A stretch of 13,885 bases of DNA, from NCBI GenBank assembly GCA_009925875.1, contig RFQD01000015.1, positions 1 through 13,885 of the forward strand. Direction: 5' to 3'. The stretch comes from Microbacteriaceae bacterium. GTDB lineage: Bacteria > Actinomycetota > Actinomycetes > Actinomycetales > Microbacteriaceae. Below the pieces are notes generated by a model. It was given only the letters and a program-made list of their open reading frames with translations. It was not told the DNA's origin and did not search any database. Shown piece after piece: positions 5,953 to 13,885 of this stretch. How positions within the stretch are numbered: the first letter of the stretch is position 1; each line of letters begins with the position of its first letter. The position numbers and the translations under genes were made by a program.

Positions 5953-8547
5953 CTACTCCGCGTTCGCCGAGATATCAAGCTCGATCGACACGACGCCAAT
6001 ATCGTCACCGGTCGTAAACGAGAGATGTGCGATGTGACCCACCGCGGCCAGATCACCCGATGCTTGTTCAATGAGTGCCAGTTGTTCGGCGGGAACCGCA
6101 ATCGTCGCGTTGAGCACGGGAGTTCGTTGCGACGCTTTCGCGTCGGTCTTGGCTCGACGAATGCCAATCAGTGCGGCCGACGCTGCGTTCACAACACCGA
6201 GCTCACCGAACGTCGGAAACTCGTCCACGCTGGGCCAGCGTTCGCGGTGAATCGACGTGTCGTTGAACCACGACCACGACTCGTCGGTCGCAAACGGAAC
6301 CACGGGTGCAAACAATCGGAGCAACACTCGGAGAGCAAGCCGAAGTGCTGCTGCGGCCGATGCCTGATGTGGGTGGACGGCGTTGTACGCCCGGTCTTTT
6401 ACGAGTTCGAGGTAGTCGTCGGTGAACATCCAGAAGAACGATTCCGTCACCTCTAATGCCCGCGCATGATCGTAGTTGTCGTAACTCACACTCGCCTCGG
6501 CAACGACGGAGCGAAGGTGAGCGAGCATCGACAAATCGAGAGGATGCGTCACCTGTGAGACGAGGTCACCGTCGGGGGTATCGACTCCGAGGATGAACTT
6601 CGACGCATTCAGAATCTTGATTGCCAGTCGGCGACCAATCTTGATTTGAGTGGGGTTTTGCGGATCGAAGGCGGCGTCCGTGCCTAACCGGCTCGATGCG
6701 GCCCAATACCGCACCGCATCAGAACCGTGTTGTTCCAGCATGTCGGCAGGGGTCACGACGTTGCCCTTTGACTTGGACATCTTCTTTCTGTCCGGATCGA
6801 CGATGAATCCTGACAGAGCCGCATGTCGCCACGGCTTCTCGTTCGACTCGAGGGCGGCCCGCAACATCGTAGAAAACAGCCAGGTTCGAATGATGTCCTG
6901 ACCTTGCGGGCGCAAATCAAACGGCCACACGAGTGACCATAGGTTTTCGTCGCGCTCCCACCCGCCGGCGAGTTGGGGCGTGAGAGATGACGTCGCCCAC
7001 GTATCCATGACGTCGACTTCGCCTTGGAATCCACCGGGTTTACCCCGCTGCTCTTCGATAAATCCTGCGGGAACATCGGTGGAAGGATCCACGGGCAGTT
7101 GGTCCCGTGTCGCGGCAATCGGCCGGTCGAAGACGGGGTTGCCGTCGCCATCCAGCGGGTACCAGACCGGAATCGGAACACCGAAGAATCGCTGACGCGA
7201 AATGAGCCAGTCGCCGTTGAGACCGTTGACCCAGTTCTCATAGCGCACGCGCATGAAGTCCGGATGCCAGTCGAGTTCGTTGCCGAACGCAATCAGGCGA
7301 TCTCGCAGGTCGGCATCTTTTGAACTGTTGGAGATGTACCATTGGCGCGTCGACACGATTTCGAGAGGCTTGTCGCCCTTTTCGAAAAACTTCACCGGGT
7401 GAACAATCGGTTTCGGGTCACCAATCATCCGACCGTTCGCTTGAAGCAATTCGACGACCGTCTTCTGTGCCGTGAACGGAGTCTTGCCCGCGAGTTCGGC
7501 GTAGGCCGAGAGGCCGGACTCCGACACGATCGCCTCCGGAGCATCCGTCACGAATCGACCATCGAAGCCGATCACGGCACGCGTCGGAAGACCGAGCTCT
7601 CGCCACCACACCACGTCGGTCACGTCGCCGAACGTGCAAATCATGGCGATTCCGGTTCCCTTGTCTGGTTGAGCCAGATGGTGTGCGAGCACGGGAACGT
7701 CTACATCGAACAGCGGCGTGCGCACACTCGTGCCGAATAGGGGCTTGTAGCGGTCATCCTCTGGATGCGCTACCAGCGCCACACACGCCGGCAACAACTC
7801 TGGTCGCGACGTCAGAATCTCCACGTCGCCACTTCCGTCGGCCTTGGCAAACAGAACCTGGTGGTAGGCCCCGGGCACTTCTTTGTCTTCGAGTTCCGCC
7901 TGAGCCACGGCCGTGCGGAAGGTCACGTCCCACAGCGTTGGCGCCTGCGCCTGATAAGCCTCGCCTCGCTCGATGTTGCGCAGGAACGCGAGTTGACTCG
8001 TCGTAATCGACTGGTCGGAAATGGTGCGATAGGTCTGCGTCCAGTCAACAGACAGACCAAGTGCACGCCACACATCCTCGAACTGTTTTTCGTCTTCAAT
8101 TGTCAACGTCTCGCACAGTTCGATGAAGTTTCGCCGACTAATCGGTACCTGATCTGCGGCCCGTGAACTCTTGTTGTCTCCTCCTTCGAAGGGTGGAACG
8201 AAGTCGGGGTCGTAGGGCAGTGTCGGGTCACAACGCACGCCGTAATAGTTCTGCACACGTCGCTCCGTCGGGAGGCCATTGTCATCCCAGCCCATGGGAT
8301 AGAAAACCTCGAACCCTTGCATGCGCTTGTATCGAGCGATGCAGTCCGTGTGCGTGTAACTAAAGACGTGCCCGATGTGGAGCGATCCCGAAGCCGTTGG
8401 CGGTGGCGTGTCAATCGAAAAGATGGAGTCTCGGGTGTGCCCCTCACGCGAAAAGCGGTAGGTACCCGCCGCTTCCCATCGCGTATTCCACAGGGTTTCT
8501 AGCCCCTCGAGAGCCGGTTTCTCAGGAACCTGGGGCGTGCTCGCCAT
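5953..8547 (-). CDS. valS: Valine--tRNA ligase, archaeal/rickettsial-like form
   Basis: This class I aminoacyl-tRNA synthetase of 864 aa charges tRNA-Val and proofreads threonine with its CP1 domain. The HIGH motif is at 57-60 (SLHIGH) and KMSKS at 589-593. The N-terminal catalytic section contains GWDDNGLPTERRVQ (86-99) rather than the GxDHAGIATQ seen in the E. coli and Bacillus enzymes. Together with the apparent lack of the C-terminal coiled-coil arm, this places it in the archaeal-type ValRS group also found in Rickettsia and some actinobacteria (established knowledge, from memory). The editing region lies around 190-400. The ATG at 8547 has a weak GAAAGAGA upstream. It lies 22 nt after the kinase-like gene and 5 nt before the GNAT gene, inside one minus-strand operon. 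Confidence 0.95.
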   Translation of the reverse strand: MASTPQVPEKPALEGLETLWNTRWEAAGTYRFSREGHTRDSIFSIDTPPPTASGSLHIGHVFSYTHTDCIARYKRMQGFEVFYPMGWDDNGLPTERRVQNYYGVRCDPTLPYDPDFVPPFEGGDNKSSRAADQVPISRRNFIELCETLTIEDEKQFEDVWRALGLSVDWTQTYRTISDQSITTSQLAFLRNIERGEAYQAQAPTLWDVTFRTAVAQAELEDKEVPGAYHQVLFAKADGSGDVEILTSRPELLPACVALVAHPEDDRYKPLFGTSVRTPLFDVDVPVLAHHLAQPDKGTGIAMICTFGDVTDVVWWRELGLPTRAVIGFDGRFVTDAPEAIVSESGLSAYAELAGKTPFTAQKTVVELLQANGRMIGDPKPIVHPVKFFEKGDKPLEIVSTRQWYISNSSKDADLRDRLIAFGNELDWHPDFMRVRYENWVNGLNGDWLISRQRFFGVPIPVWYPLDGDGNPVFDRPIAATRDQLPVDPSTDVPAGFIEEQRGKPGGFQGEVDVMDTWATSSLTPQLAGGWERDENLWSLVWPFDLRPQGQDIIRTWLFSTMLRAALESNEKPWRHAALSGFIVDPDRKKMSKSKGNVVTPADMLEQHGSDAVRYWAASSRLGTDAAFDPQNPTQIKIGRRLAIKILNASKFILGVDTPDGDLVSQVTHPLDLSMLAHLRSVVAEASVSYDNYDHARALEVTESFFWMFTDDYLELVKDRAYNAVHPHQASAAAALRLALRVLLRLFAPVVPFATDESWSWFNDTSIHRERWPSVDEFPTFGELGVVNAASAALIGIRRAKTDAKASQRTPVLNATIAVPAEQLALIEQASGDLAAVGHIAHLSFTTGDDIGVVSIELDISANAE

Positions 8548-8569
8548 TGCGTCTCTTTCGTCACGTCGG

Positions 8570-10354
8570 TCAGTAATCCCTTGATGTTACCGGGGCTACG
8601 GGGATGCTCACACGCAGGAGAGAGCCGGCGTCGGTTGCCTCCATCACCATCGAAGTCGTCACGGACTGGAGCGACAGGCTGCCCAGCCCGGTGGCGTCCG
8701 TGTGGCGCCACGGCGTGCCATCGTTGAAAACGGAGAGGTCAACATCCTCGGGAGAAGTCAGGAAGGCTCTCACGCTCACTTGTGTCGCGCCGGCGTGCTT
8801 CACGGCATTGTTGATTGCCTCATTAATCACATCAAGAAATATGAAGCGACCGAGGGCATCAGCGTCGAGGGCATTACGTGCTTCGTCCGAAATCTCGGTT
8901 GTGAATTTCAGGATGTTCGACCACGGCCGAGCCAGAGACTCCAGACCTTCGCGCGCCGTCGCCGGCTCGATTGACTCGAGTTCTGCCAGCGTGATCTCGT
9001 CCAGAAGGTGTTCGATGCGCTCGCGAACGCGCTCAACCGTTTCGCCGGAGTCCAGGTGAGTGCGCACGAGGAGTGACGCGGCAATAAGTTGTCCTTGCAC
9101 GCGCCCATGGAGGAAGTGCGAGACGGCGCCGTGCGTGCGCAGTCGTTGTGCATTGACTCTCGCCAAAACGCGGGCAATTTCTTGCGTCGTGCGTTCTGAT
9201 TGCTCGAGCAAGAGAACGTTGGCATCGGAGAGACCCGCGCCCAAGCCAACGCACGCCGCGACGGCAACAGCAACAAATGGTGCCACCACAAATTGTGTGA
9301 GCGCGGGCACGTTGAATCCGGGTCCGACGATGCCCGTGATGAAGCTGGCCGTTTCGGCCGCAACGAATGTCGAAGCGTAAAAGAAGATCCCCTGCCAGAC
9401 GGCGTGGCGGTCGCGGGCCGGCCACAGGTATCCGTGAGCCCAGCGAGCGAGCGCAGACATGGTTGCGGTCATGGCGAACCACACGGCGATGAGCCCGGTC
9501 GCGAGTAAGGGGTTGGCCGATCGGGGCAGAATCGCGTACGTCATCGCGCCCGCCGTCAGTGCGGCCACCGTCACGGGTGCGTAAACATTGCGCGAAGCGG
9601 CAGTCCTCAGCAGGTCTCGGGTTTGCCACAACGGTGACGAACGCGCATCCACTGTTTCGACCGTCGACCATCGCGCAGCGTACTCACGACTGAGAGTTCG
9701 GATTCGATTCGTCGAATCGAGTGTGATTCCGTCGGCAAGTTCTTGAAGTTGCTCCGAACTCTGCGGTCCCGTTAGACCAGATCTGATCTCCGAGATGATG
9801 TCGTCAATTGTGGTGCGCACGGTCGCATCAAGACGCAGCGTCGGTCGTCGCAGCTCCGTGTGGGCGAGCGCGAGAGCGCCGTTGAGTCGTTCGCGCGTCA
9901 CCTTCATCTGGCTCATTGCCAGCTGGAATTCGCCGACGACGTTCACGCTAAACGAGACGACGATGAGAATCGCACAGGTCACGGCCGTTCCGAAGGGGCG
10001 AAGGAGGGGATTGTTTGTCACGGCGGGCTCGAAGAGGTGAACGAAGAGCGACAAGAAGATGGGTCGGATGATGCCGACGGCGAAATACGTCGTCAACACC
10101 ACAAGGGGGCGTAGCCGAACCCGACCGCGGGTCAGGGCGTTTACGAGCAGCATCAACACGAGAGGGGGAACGCTCGAGAAAAATGGGACCCACGCCATGA
10201 TGAATGACGAGCGAAAATCCACGTAGGGATCCGACACGAGGTTGAGAACAGAGGTGGCGCCCAATCCCCACACTCCAACGCGCCAATTCAGAGCTCGTGC
10301 ACCGAAAATCGCAGCCATTCCGCGTCTCACGCGTGCGGAAGTGATGACGACCAT
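8570..10354 (-). CDS. Eight-TM histidine-kinase-like protein with duplicated membrane module
   Basis: This 594-aa protein (counted from ATG 10354) ends in a HATPase_c domain: the N-box NEAINNAVKH (Asn511), a DGTPW G1-like motif (Asp545) and GLGS (556-559), as in NarL/DesK-type sensor kinases. Before it lies a dimerisation-like helix with LHGRVQ (His416), where the usual acidic residue after His is glycine. There are two hydrophobic blocks, about residues 27-142 and 255-375, each of about four TM segments and each followed by a cytoplasmic helical segment. The halves look like an internal duplication with a period of about 235-240 residues, Asp176 in the first aligning with His416. No response regulator is adjacent. 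The start is chosen because TAACGT lies 7 nt before ATG 10354 (leaderless); GTG 10363 or ATG 10318 are alternatives. valS follows 22 nt later. The kinase activity and signal are unknown. Confidence 0.8.
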   Translation of the reverse strand: MVVITSARVRRGMAAIFGARALNWRVGVWGLGATSVLNLVSDPYVDFRSSFIMAWVPFFSSVPPLVLMLLVNALTRGRVRLRPLVVLTTYFAVGIIRPIFLSLFVHLFEPAVTNNPLLRPFGTAVTCAILIVVSFSVNVVGEFQLAMSQMKVTRERLNGALALAHTELRRPTLRLDATVRTTIDDIISEIRSGLTGPQSSEQLQELADGITLDSTNRIRTLSREYAARWSTVETVDARSSPLWQTRDLLRTAASRNVYAPVTVAALTAGAMTYAILPRSANPLLATGLIAVWFAMTATMSALARWAHGYLWPARDRHAVWQGIFFYASTFVAAETASFITGIVGPGFNVPALTQFVVAPFVAVAVAACVGLGAGLSDANVLLLEQSERTTQEIARVLARVNAQRLRTHGAVSHFLHGRVQGQLIAASLLVRTHLDSGETVERVRERIEHLLDEITLAELESIEPATAREGLESLARPWSNILKFTTEISDEARNALDADALGRFIFLDVINEAINNAVKHAGATQVSVRAFLTSPEDVDLSVFNDGTPWRHTDATGLGSLSLQSVTTSMVMEATDAGSLLRVSIPVAPVTSRDY

Positions 10355-10361
10355 GACCCTC

Positions 10362-10390
10362 ACGTTAGCGACGTTTCGACTCGCGTCGCA
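10362..10390 (-). promoter_or_regulatory. Candidate leaderless promoter of the kinase-valS cluster
   Basis: On the minus strand TAACGT (10367-10362) lies 7 nt before ATG 10354, the spacing expected when transcription begins at the start codon. A weak TGCGAC -35 (10390-10385) sits 17 nt further upstream. No good promoter is visible in the 22-nt gap before valS, so this one probably serves the whole minus-strand cluster. Confidence 0.45.
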
Positions 10391-10427
10391 GTGAGGTGCG
10401 CAGGAAGAGGGCCACCTTTCCGCCCGG

Positions 10428-10433
10428 TAACAT
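10428..10433 (+). promoter_or_regulatory. Possible -10 element for ileS
   Basis: TAACAT fits TANNNT and ends 1 nt before ATG 10435 and 10 nt before ATG 10444. If it is the -10, the transcript would start around 10440 and the second ATG would be used nearly leaderless. No -35 is recognisable. The alternative is an upstream promoter in the 80-bp space shared with the divergent kinase-like gene. Confidence 0.28.
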
Positions 10434-10434
10434 T

Positions 10435-13400
10435 ATGACCACAATGGCTTACCCGAAGAATTCCGCGTTTGGTCCCGCTGCAGACCACGTCGTGCCGTCG
10501 CCGTCTTTCCCTGCAATTGAGCGCGAAATCCTCGAGTTCTGGAAGCGTGACGACACGTTCCGCGCATCCATCAGCCAACGCGCGCAACAGGATGCCGATG
10601 AATGGGTTTTTTATGACGGCCCCCCGTTTGCTAACGGACTGCCGCATTACGGACATTTGCTAACCGGTTACGCGAAAGATGTGTTTCCACGATTTCAAAC
10701 CATGCGCGGTAAGTTGGTCGACCGCCGATTCGGTTGGGACACGCACGGATTGCCCGCCGAACTTGAGGCTATGCGTCAGCTGGGAATCACCAAAAAAGAC
10801 GAGATCGAAGAGATGGGCATCGAGACGTTTAACGCGTCGGCTCGAACGTCAGTGCTCGCCTACACAAAGGAATGGGAAGAGTACGTCACTCGCCAGGCGC
10901 GATGGGTCGACTTTGCAAACGACTACAAGACCCTCGACATCACCTTCATGGAGAGCGTGATTTGGGCGTTCAAGCAACTCCACGACAAGGGTCTCGCCTA
11001 CGAAGGCTTCCGAGTCTTGCCGTACTGCTGGAACGACGAAACCCCCCTGTCAAATCATGAACTCCGCATGGACGACGACGTGTACAAGATGCGGCAAGAC
11101 CAGTCGGTGACCGTGACCTTCCCGTTAGCGGGTCACGAGGCAGAGGAGATGGGCCTCGCGGGAGTGAAGGCGCTGGCCTGGACCACCACCCCGTGGACGC
11201 TGCCAACAAACGCAGCGCTCGCCGTGGGGCCGGAAATTCTCTACGCGGTCGTGCCGCCCGGCCCGAACGGTGCGGCAGACGTCTCAGAGTCGGGCACCTC
11301 GGGTGCCGGTGCTGCGCCCGGTTACCTGATCGCTGTCGACCTTCTGGGCAACTACGCCAAAGACCTCGGCTATGAATCCGCTGAGGATGCGCGCGCCGCC
11401 GTCCTCCGCGAGATTCCCGGCCGCGAACTCGCCGGCATCGCGTACGAGCGGTTGTGGGATTTTTATGCGCAGGACGAGGACTACGCGCAACGCGCGTGGC
11501 GCATCCTCGTCGCGGACTACGTGACGACCGCCGACGGCACCGGCATCGTGCATCAGGCGCCGGCGTACGGTGAAGAAGACCAGAAGGTGTGCGAAAGCGC
11601 GGGCATCCCGGTTCGCATTTCGGTCGACGATGGTGGCAAGTTCTTGTCTCAATTTGGTGCGATCGCCGGAATGCAGGTGTTTGAGGCCAACAAGCCGCTC
11701 ACGCAAGAACTGCGCCACATGGGTCGCCTCTTGCGGGTAGCGAGTTACGAGCACTCGTATCCACACTGTTGGCGTTGTCGTCAACCCCTCATTTATCGTG
11801 CGGTGTCGAGCTGGTTCGTGCGTGTGACGGAGTTTCGCGACCGCATGGAGGAACTCAATCAGGAAATCAACTGGGTTCCCGAGAACGTTAAAGACGGCCA
11901 GTTCGGTAAATGGGTTTCCAACGCGCGCGACTGGTCAATCAGTCGGAATCGCTATTGGGGTTCGCCCATCCCGGTGTGGAAGAGCGATAACCCCGACTTT
12001 CCGCGTATCGACGTGTACGGTTCGCTCGATGACATTGAACGCGACTTCGGTGTTCGGCCCACAGACTTGCACCGCCCGTTCATTGACACGTTGACGCGTC
12101 CCAACCCCGATGACCCCTCCGGACTGTCGACAATGCGCCGCATTCCGGACGTGCTCGACGTGTGGTTCGATTCGGGTTCGATGCCGTTCGCGCAGGTGCA
12201 TTACCCGTTTGAGAATCGCGACTGGTTTGATTCGCACAGCCCGGCCGACTTCATTGTCGAGTACATCGGTCAAACCCGAGGCTGGTTCTACACTCTCCAC
12301 ATTCTCTCGACGGCCCTGTTTGATCGACCGGCATTCAGAAACGTTGTCAGTCACGGAATCGTGCTCGGTAACGACGGGCAGAAAATGTCGAAGTCGTTGC
12401 GCAACTATCCGGACGTCTCAGAAGTCTTCGAACGAGACGGCTCTGACGCGATGCGCTGGTTCCTCATGAGCTCGCCCGTTCTTCGCGGTGGCAATCTGAT
12501 TGTCACCGAAGAAGGAATTCGTGAAGGTGTTCGGCAAGTTTTGCTTCCGCTCTGGAACACCTGGTATTTCTTCTCCCTCTATGCGAATGCTGACGGGTAT
12601 GAGGCTGTTCGTCGCACAAATTCAACGAACGTGCTCGACCGCTACCTGTTGGCAAAAACGCGCGACCTCATCACTGACGTGCAAGGACACCTCGAATCAC
12701 TGGACTCCACAAACGCGTCCGCCGCTCTGCGTGACTTCGCCGATGTGCTCACAAACTGGTATGTGCGCCGATCACGTGACCGGTTCTGGACCGGAGGCAC
12801 TGCGGCGAGAGACGCCTTTGACACTCTCTTCACCGTGCTCGAAACCTTCTGTCGTGTTGCGGCACCGCTCCTCCCGCTCGTCACCGAAAATATTTGGCAA
12901 GGACTCACGGGTGGTCGCTCGGTTCACCTGACTGACTGGCCTTCCGAGGATGAATTCCCAGCAGACCCGCAGCTCGTCGCCACCATGGACGCCGTGCGCG
13001 ACATCACGTCGACATCGCTGGCCCTGAGAAAGAAGACCGGTTTGCGGGTTCGCCTGCCCCTCGCCGAGCTGACGGTTGTCAGCGCGCACGCGGCGACGCT
13101 CGAACAATTCAGTGAGATATTGCGCGACGAGCTCAATGTCAAAGCAGTCACCCTCGTCGCGCTCACGGACTCGTCCGCGGCTGAGTTCGGCGTCACATCG
13201 CGCCTCACCGTCAACGCGCGTGCCGCCGGGCCACGTCTCGGCAAGGATGTTCAACGCATCATCGGCGCCGCAAAATCCGGAGACTGGTCTGAAACAAACG
13301 GCGTGGTCACCGCCGGTGGGGTCGAGCTCGTTGACGGCGAGTACGAACTCACGCTCGAGACGGAGACCGACGGAGAGGGCTCGCGCGCCTTGGGACTCGT

Positions 13401-13815
13401 TTCCGGAGGCGGATTCGTGTTGCTCGACACGGCAACCACGCCCGAACTTGAGGCAGAAGGATTGGCGCGTGACCTGATTCGCGCGGTGCAAGACACGCGC
13501 AAAGCGGCGGGCTTCGACGTGAGTGATCGCATCCACCTCGACCTCATTGTTATTGACCCGACGGATGCTCTGGCGCTCGCACGTGCGGGTGATGTCGACA
13601 TTGCCGGCGAAACGCTCGCAACGACTTTCACGCTTCACTCGAGTGACACGGCGGCAAACCTACTCGACGTGAGTTCGGGTTTGCCCGCCGAGTGGGTGCC
13701 CGGCTTGACGAACGTCGCCCCGGAGCACATCGGTGATGTCGCGCCGATGCAGTTCGCCAACGCGGGTCGAATACTGGTTGCGGTGTCGCGCGTGAATCGT
13801 GTTCTTGATGTCTAG
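10435..13815 (+). CDS. ileS: Isoleucine--tRNA ligase, eukaryote-like (type 2)
   Basis: This class I synthetase charges tRNA-Ile. From ATG 10435 it is 1126 aa. The HIGH motif appears as HYGH (71-74, in GLPHYGHLL), typical of type 2 IleRS, and KMSKS is at 650-654. The CP1 editing domain contains [10 protein letters not shown] CxxC pair lies at Cys445/Cys448 (YPHCWRC). A tRNA-binding helical domain and long C-terminal extension follow. Type 2 enzymes are generally mupirocin-tolerant (family knowledge). A Gly/Ala/Ser-rich stretch ([20 protein letters not shown]) interrupts the editing domain. The open frame extends up to GTG 10396, but the family usually begins MxYPK, so ATG 10435 or 10444 is preferred; neither has a Shine-Dalgarno. 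Its 3' end overlaps the next gene by 8 nt. Confidence 0.95.
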   Translation: MTTMAYPKNSAFGPAADHVVPSPSFPAIEREILEFWKRDDTFRASISQRAQQDADEWVFYDGPPFANGLPHYGHLLTGYAKDVFPRFQTMRGKLVDRRFGWDTHGLPAELEAMRQLGITKKDEIEEMGIETFNASARTSVLAYTKEWEEYVTRQARWVDFANDYKTLDITFMESVIWAFKQLHDKGLAYEGFRVLPYCWNDETPLSNHELRMDDDVYKMRQDQSVTVTFPLAGHEAEEMGLAGVKALAWTTTPWTLPTNAALAVGPEILYAVVPPGPNGAADVSESGTSGAGAAPGYLIAVDLLGNYAKDLGYESAEDARAAVLREIPGRELAGIAYERLWDFYAQDEDYAQRAWRILVADYVTTADGTGIVHQAPAYGEEDQKVCESAGIPVRISVDDGGKFLSQFGAIAGMQVFEANKPLTQELRHMGRLLRVASYEHSYPHCWRCRQPLIYRAVSSWFVRVTEFRDRMEELNQEINWVPENVKDGQFGKWVSNARDWSISRNRYWGSPIPVWKSDNPDFPRIDVYGSLDDIERDFGVRPTDLHRPFIDTLTRPNPDDPSGLSTMRRIPDVLDVWFDSGSMPFAQVHYPFENRDWFDSHSPADFIVEYIGQTRGWFYTLHILSTALFDRPAFRNVVSHGIVLGNDGQKMSKSLRNYPDVSEVFERDGSDAMRWFLMSSPVLRGGNLIVTEEGIREGVRQVLLPLWNTWYFFSLYANADGYEAVRRTNSTNVLDRYLLAKTRDLITDVQGHLESLDSTNASAALRDFADVLTNWYVRRSRDRFWTGGTAARDAFDTLFTVLETFCRVAAPLLPLVTENIWQGLTGGRSVHLTDWPSEDEFPADPQLVATMDAVRDITSTSLALRKKTGLRVRLPLAELTVVSAHAATLEQFSEILRDELNVKAVTLVALTDSSAAEFGVTSRLTVNARAAGPRLGKDVQRIIGAAKSGDWSETNGVVTAGGVELVDGEYELTLETETDGEGSRALGLVSGGGFVLLDTATTPELEAEGLARDLIRAVQDTRKAAGFDVSDRIHLDLIVIDPTDALALARAGDVDIAGETLATTFTLHSSDTAANLLDVSSGLPAEWVPGLTNVAPEHIGDVAPMQFANAGRILVAVSRVNRVLDV

Positions 13816-13885
13816 CGATACGACCCCGCACTTTTCTGACGACGACGACTTCGCTCGAGCCGCCCGTCTCGTGCAGCAGGAACTG
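13808..13885 (+). CDS. folC: Start of probable folC (dihydrofolate/folylpolyglutamate synthase), cut by window edge
   Basis: ATG 13808 overlaps the last 8 nt of ileS in another frame and opens a reading frame running to the window end (26 codons). The residues, [25 protein letters not shown], resemble the acidic N-terminus and helix before the ATP-binding domain of actinobacterial FolC. folC commonly follows ileS or valS in actinobacteria. The catalytic parts, including the GTNGKTS loop, lie beyond the window, so the assignment rests on context and a short helix. Translation is probably coupled to ileS. Confidence 0.55.
   Translation, partial: MSSDTTPHFSDDDDFARAARLVQQEL

Noticed and set aside
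10355..10434. T-box riboswitch ahead of ileS
   Set aside because: The gap is 80 bp, with no specifier stem space and no conserved T-box sequence with an antiterminator.
12772..13638. Minus-strand open frame (288 codons) inside ileS
   Set aside because: Shadow of ileS codon bias; Arg/Glu/Val-rich composition without domain signatures.
1..13885. CRISPR array, insertion sequence, prophage, toxin-antitoxin or defence cassette
   Set aside because: No spaced direct repeats, transposase or integrase motifs, or defence domains were seen; both tRNA genes are intact, with no duplicated 3' ends suggesting an attachment site.

Overview
The window looks like chromosomal housekeeping DNA from a high-GC actinobacterium, most likely a member of the Microbacteriaceae/Micrococcales. 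The evidence is the gene order tig, clpP1, clpP2, clpX with paired ClpP paralogues, a eukaryote-like (type 2) IleRS, an archaeal-type ValRS, a tRNA-Gly gene with no obvious encoded CCA, and several genes whose -10-like hexamer lies so close to the start codon that leaderless transcription is likely. The genus call is inference.

Layout. Positions 1-320 hold two divergent tRNA genes: tRNA-Gly(TCC) on minus and tRNA-Pro(TGG) on plus. Between them is a promoter region with mirror-image -10 hexamers and a TTCGC-N5-GCGAA palindrome. Trigger factor (tig) follows tRNA-Pro closely and ends in a His/Asp repeat tail. A minus-strand LysE/ArgO-type exporter separates tig from the Clp protease block: clpP1 and clpP2 (30 nt apart, same frame), a strong GC hairpin, then clpX with its own strong Shine-Dalgarno. 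Tig, ClpP1P2 and ClpX together cover nascent-chain folding and ATP-dependent proteolysis.

From about 5.2 to 10.35 kb a compact minus-strand cluster reads, in transcription order: an eight-TM histidine-kinase-like protein, valS, a GNAT acetyltransferase and a 77-aa protein. Gaps are 22, 5 and 3 nt, so they are probably one transcript. ileS runs divergently from the kinase-like gene, with only 80 bp between them, and overlaps by 8 nt the start of a gene that looks like folC, cut by the window edge.

The most unusual object is the kinase-like protein. It appears to be built from a tandem duplication of a (4 TM + helical cytoplasmic segment) unit followed by one HATPase domain. The second copy carries a non-canonical LHGxVQ phospho-acceptor-like motif and the first copy has Asp at the aligned position. 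It has no neighbouring response regulator and heads an aminoacyl-tRNA synthetase operon. I found no CRISPR array, insertion sequence, prophage or defence cassette, and no gene-free stretch longer than 300 bases.
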